A stretch of DNA of 6,707 nt from Candidatus Omnitrophota bacterium. Lineage in GTDB: Bacteria > Omnitrophota > Gorgyraeia > Duberdicusellales > 4484-171. The notes beneath the pieces were generated by a model. It worked only from the letters and a program-made list of their open reading frames with translations, was not told the origin of the DNA and did no database searches. Numbering within the stretch: the first letter of the stretch is position 1; each line of letters opens with the position of its first letter. The DNA lies in contig JAQVOZ010000075.1 of the NCBI GenBank assembly GCA_028702365.1, positions 1 to 6,707 of the forward strand, given 5' to 3'. This document shows positions 6,564 through 6,707 of this stretch, in pieces. The translations under genes were made by a program, and so were the position numbers.

Positions 6564-6707
6564 TATAATTCCAGCCAACACCTCAATTAAAATAATTGTA
6601 TAGGTTTGTAAGTGGCAAATTTAGGGCCTTATCCCTTAAGAAATAAACTCAAAATAACAAGTAAACTGTGTTAAGTTTTTCAGATAACTTGCGTTAACGT
6701 ATAGGAG
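6564..6707 (+). other. Non-coding 3' stretch, leader of a gene beyond the window
   Basis: These 144 AT-rich bases carry no convincing reading frame. I see only weak secondary structure: a six-base-pair hairpin at 6584-6598 (CAATTA/TAATTG, loop AAA) and AGGG/CCCT at 6623-6636. Neither is followed by a T-run, so neither is called a terminator. An eight-base palindrome CGTTAACG lies at 6692-6699. The segment ends in a Shine-Dalgarno-like site, so it is probably the upstream leader of the next + strand gene. Confidence 0.5.
6703..6707 (+). promoter_or_regulatory. Shine-Dalgarno-like AGGAG at the window edge
   Basis: AGGAG forms the last five bases. The same core precedes tpiA by seven bases (4371-4375). 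It therefore probably belongs to a gene whose start codon lies within about ten bases past the end of the window, but no coding sequence is visible here. Confidence 0.45.

Noticed and set aside
6564..6569. TATAAT just after the TPR stop codon
   Set aside because: No -35-like hexamer at proper spacing; TTTACC at 6538-6543 is 20 bases away.
1..6707. CRISPR array, mobile element, tRNA/rRNA or defence system
   Set aside because: No regularly spaced repeats, transposase or integrase motifs, terminal repeats or RNA gene signatures were seen; nearly all bases are explained by core metabolic and secretion genes.

Overview
The window is a compact bacterial operon region read entirely on the + strand, AT-rich and with very short intergenic gaps. 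It carries two tandem galactose-1-phosphate uridylyltransferase (GalT)-family genes, then gap, pgk and tpiA of lower glycolysis, then secG, then a gene for an exported tetratricopeptide-repeat (TPR) protein. The gap, pgk, tpiA and secG proteins are bacterial types, and gap, pgk and tpiA have Shine-Dalgarno sites. The order gap-pgk-tpiA-secG occurs in several bacterial phyla. The GalT proteins with paired CxxC motifs fit a little-cultivated lineage such as Omnitrophota, but that placement is inference and weak.

Layout: 1-1006 is the first GalT paralog, whose start codon appears to be cut by the window edge. 1028-2029 is the second, catalytically complete GalT. 2072-3124 is gap, 3174-4358 pgk, 4383-5138 tpiA and 5143-5460 secG. 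After a 77-base gap that holds a good sigma70-type promoter, 5538-6563 encodes a signal-peptide-bearing TPR protein. 6564-6707 is non-coding and ends exactly in a Shine-Dalgarno-like AGGAG, so another gene probably starts just past the window.

How the genes work together: GAPDH, phosphoglycerate kinase and triose-phosphate isomerase interconvert triose phosphates and 3-phosphoglycerate, with NADH and ATP made in the glycolytic direction. The GalT-type proteins would feed hexose-1-phosphates in, or exchange nucleotide sugars, upstream of this block. SecG is a translocon subunit that commonly travels with tpiA. The TPR protein has its own promoter and is probably exported through Sec.

Most of the window is ordinary core metabolism and I do not see a new multi-gene system. 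The points most worth a second look are: the first GalT copy, which has arginine at the position of the catalytic histidine while keeping the metal ligands; a promoter placed so that the TPR mRNA would begin at or next to its ATG (leaderless); an approximately 12-residue insertion in GAPDH; and islands of near-identical DNA between the otherwise diverged galT copies.
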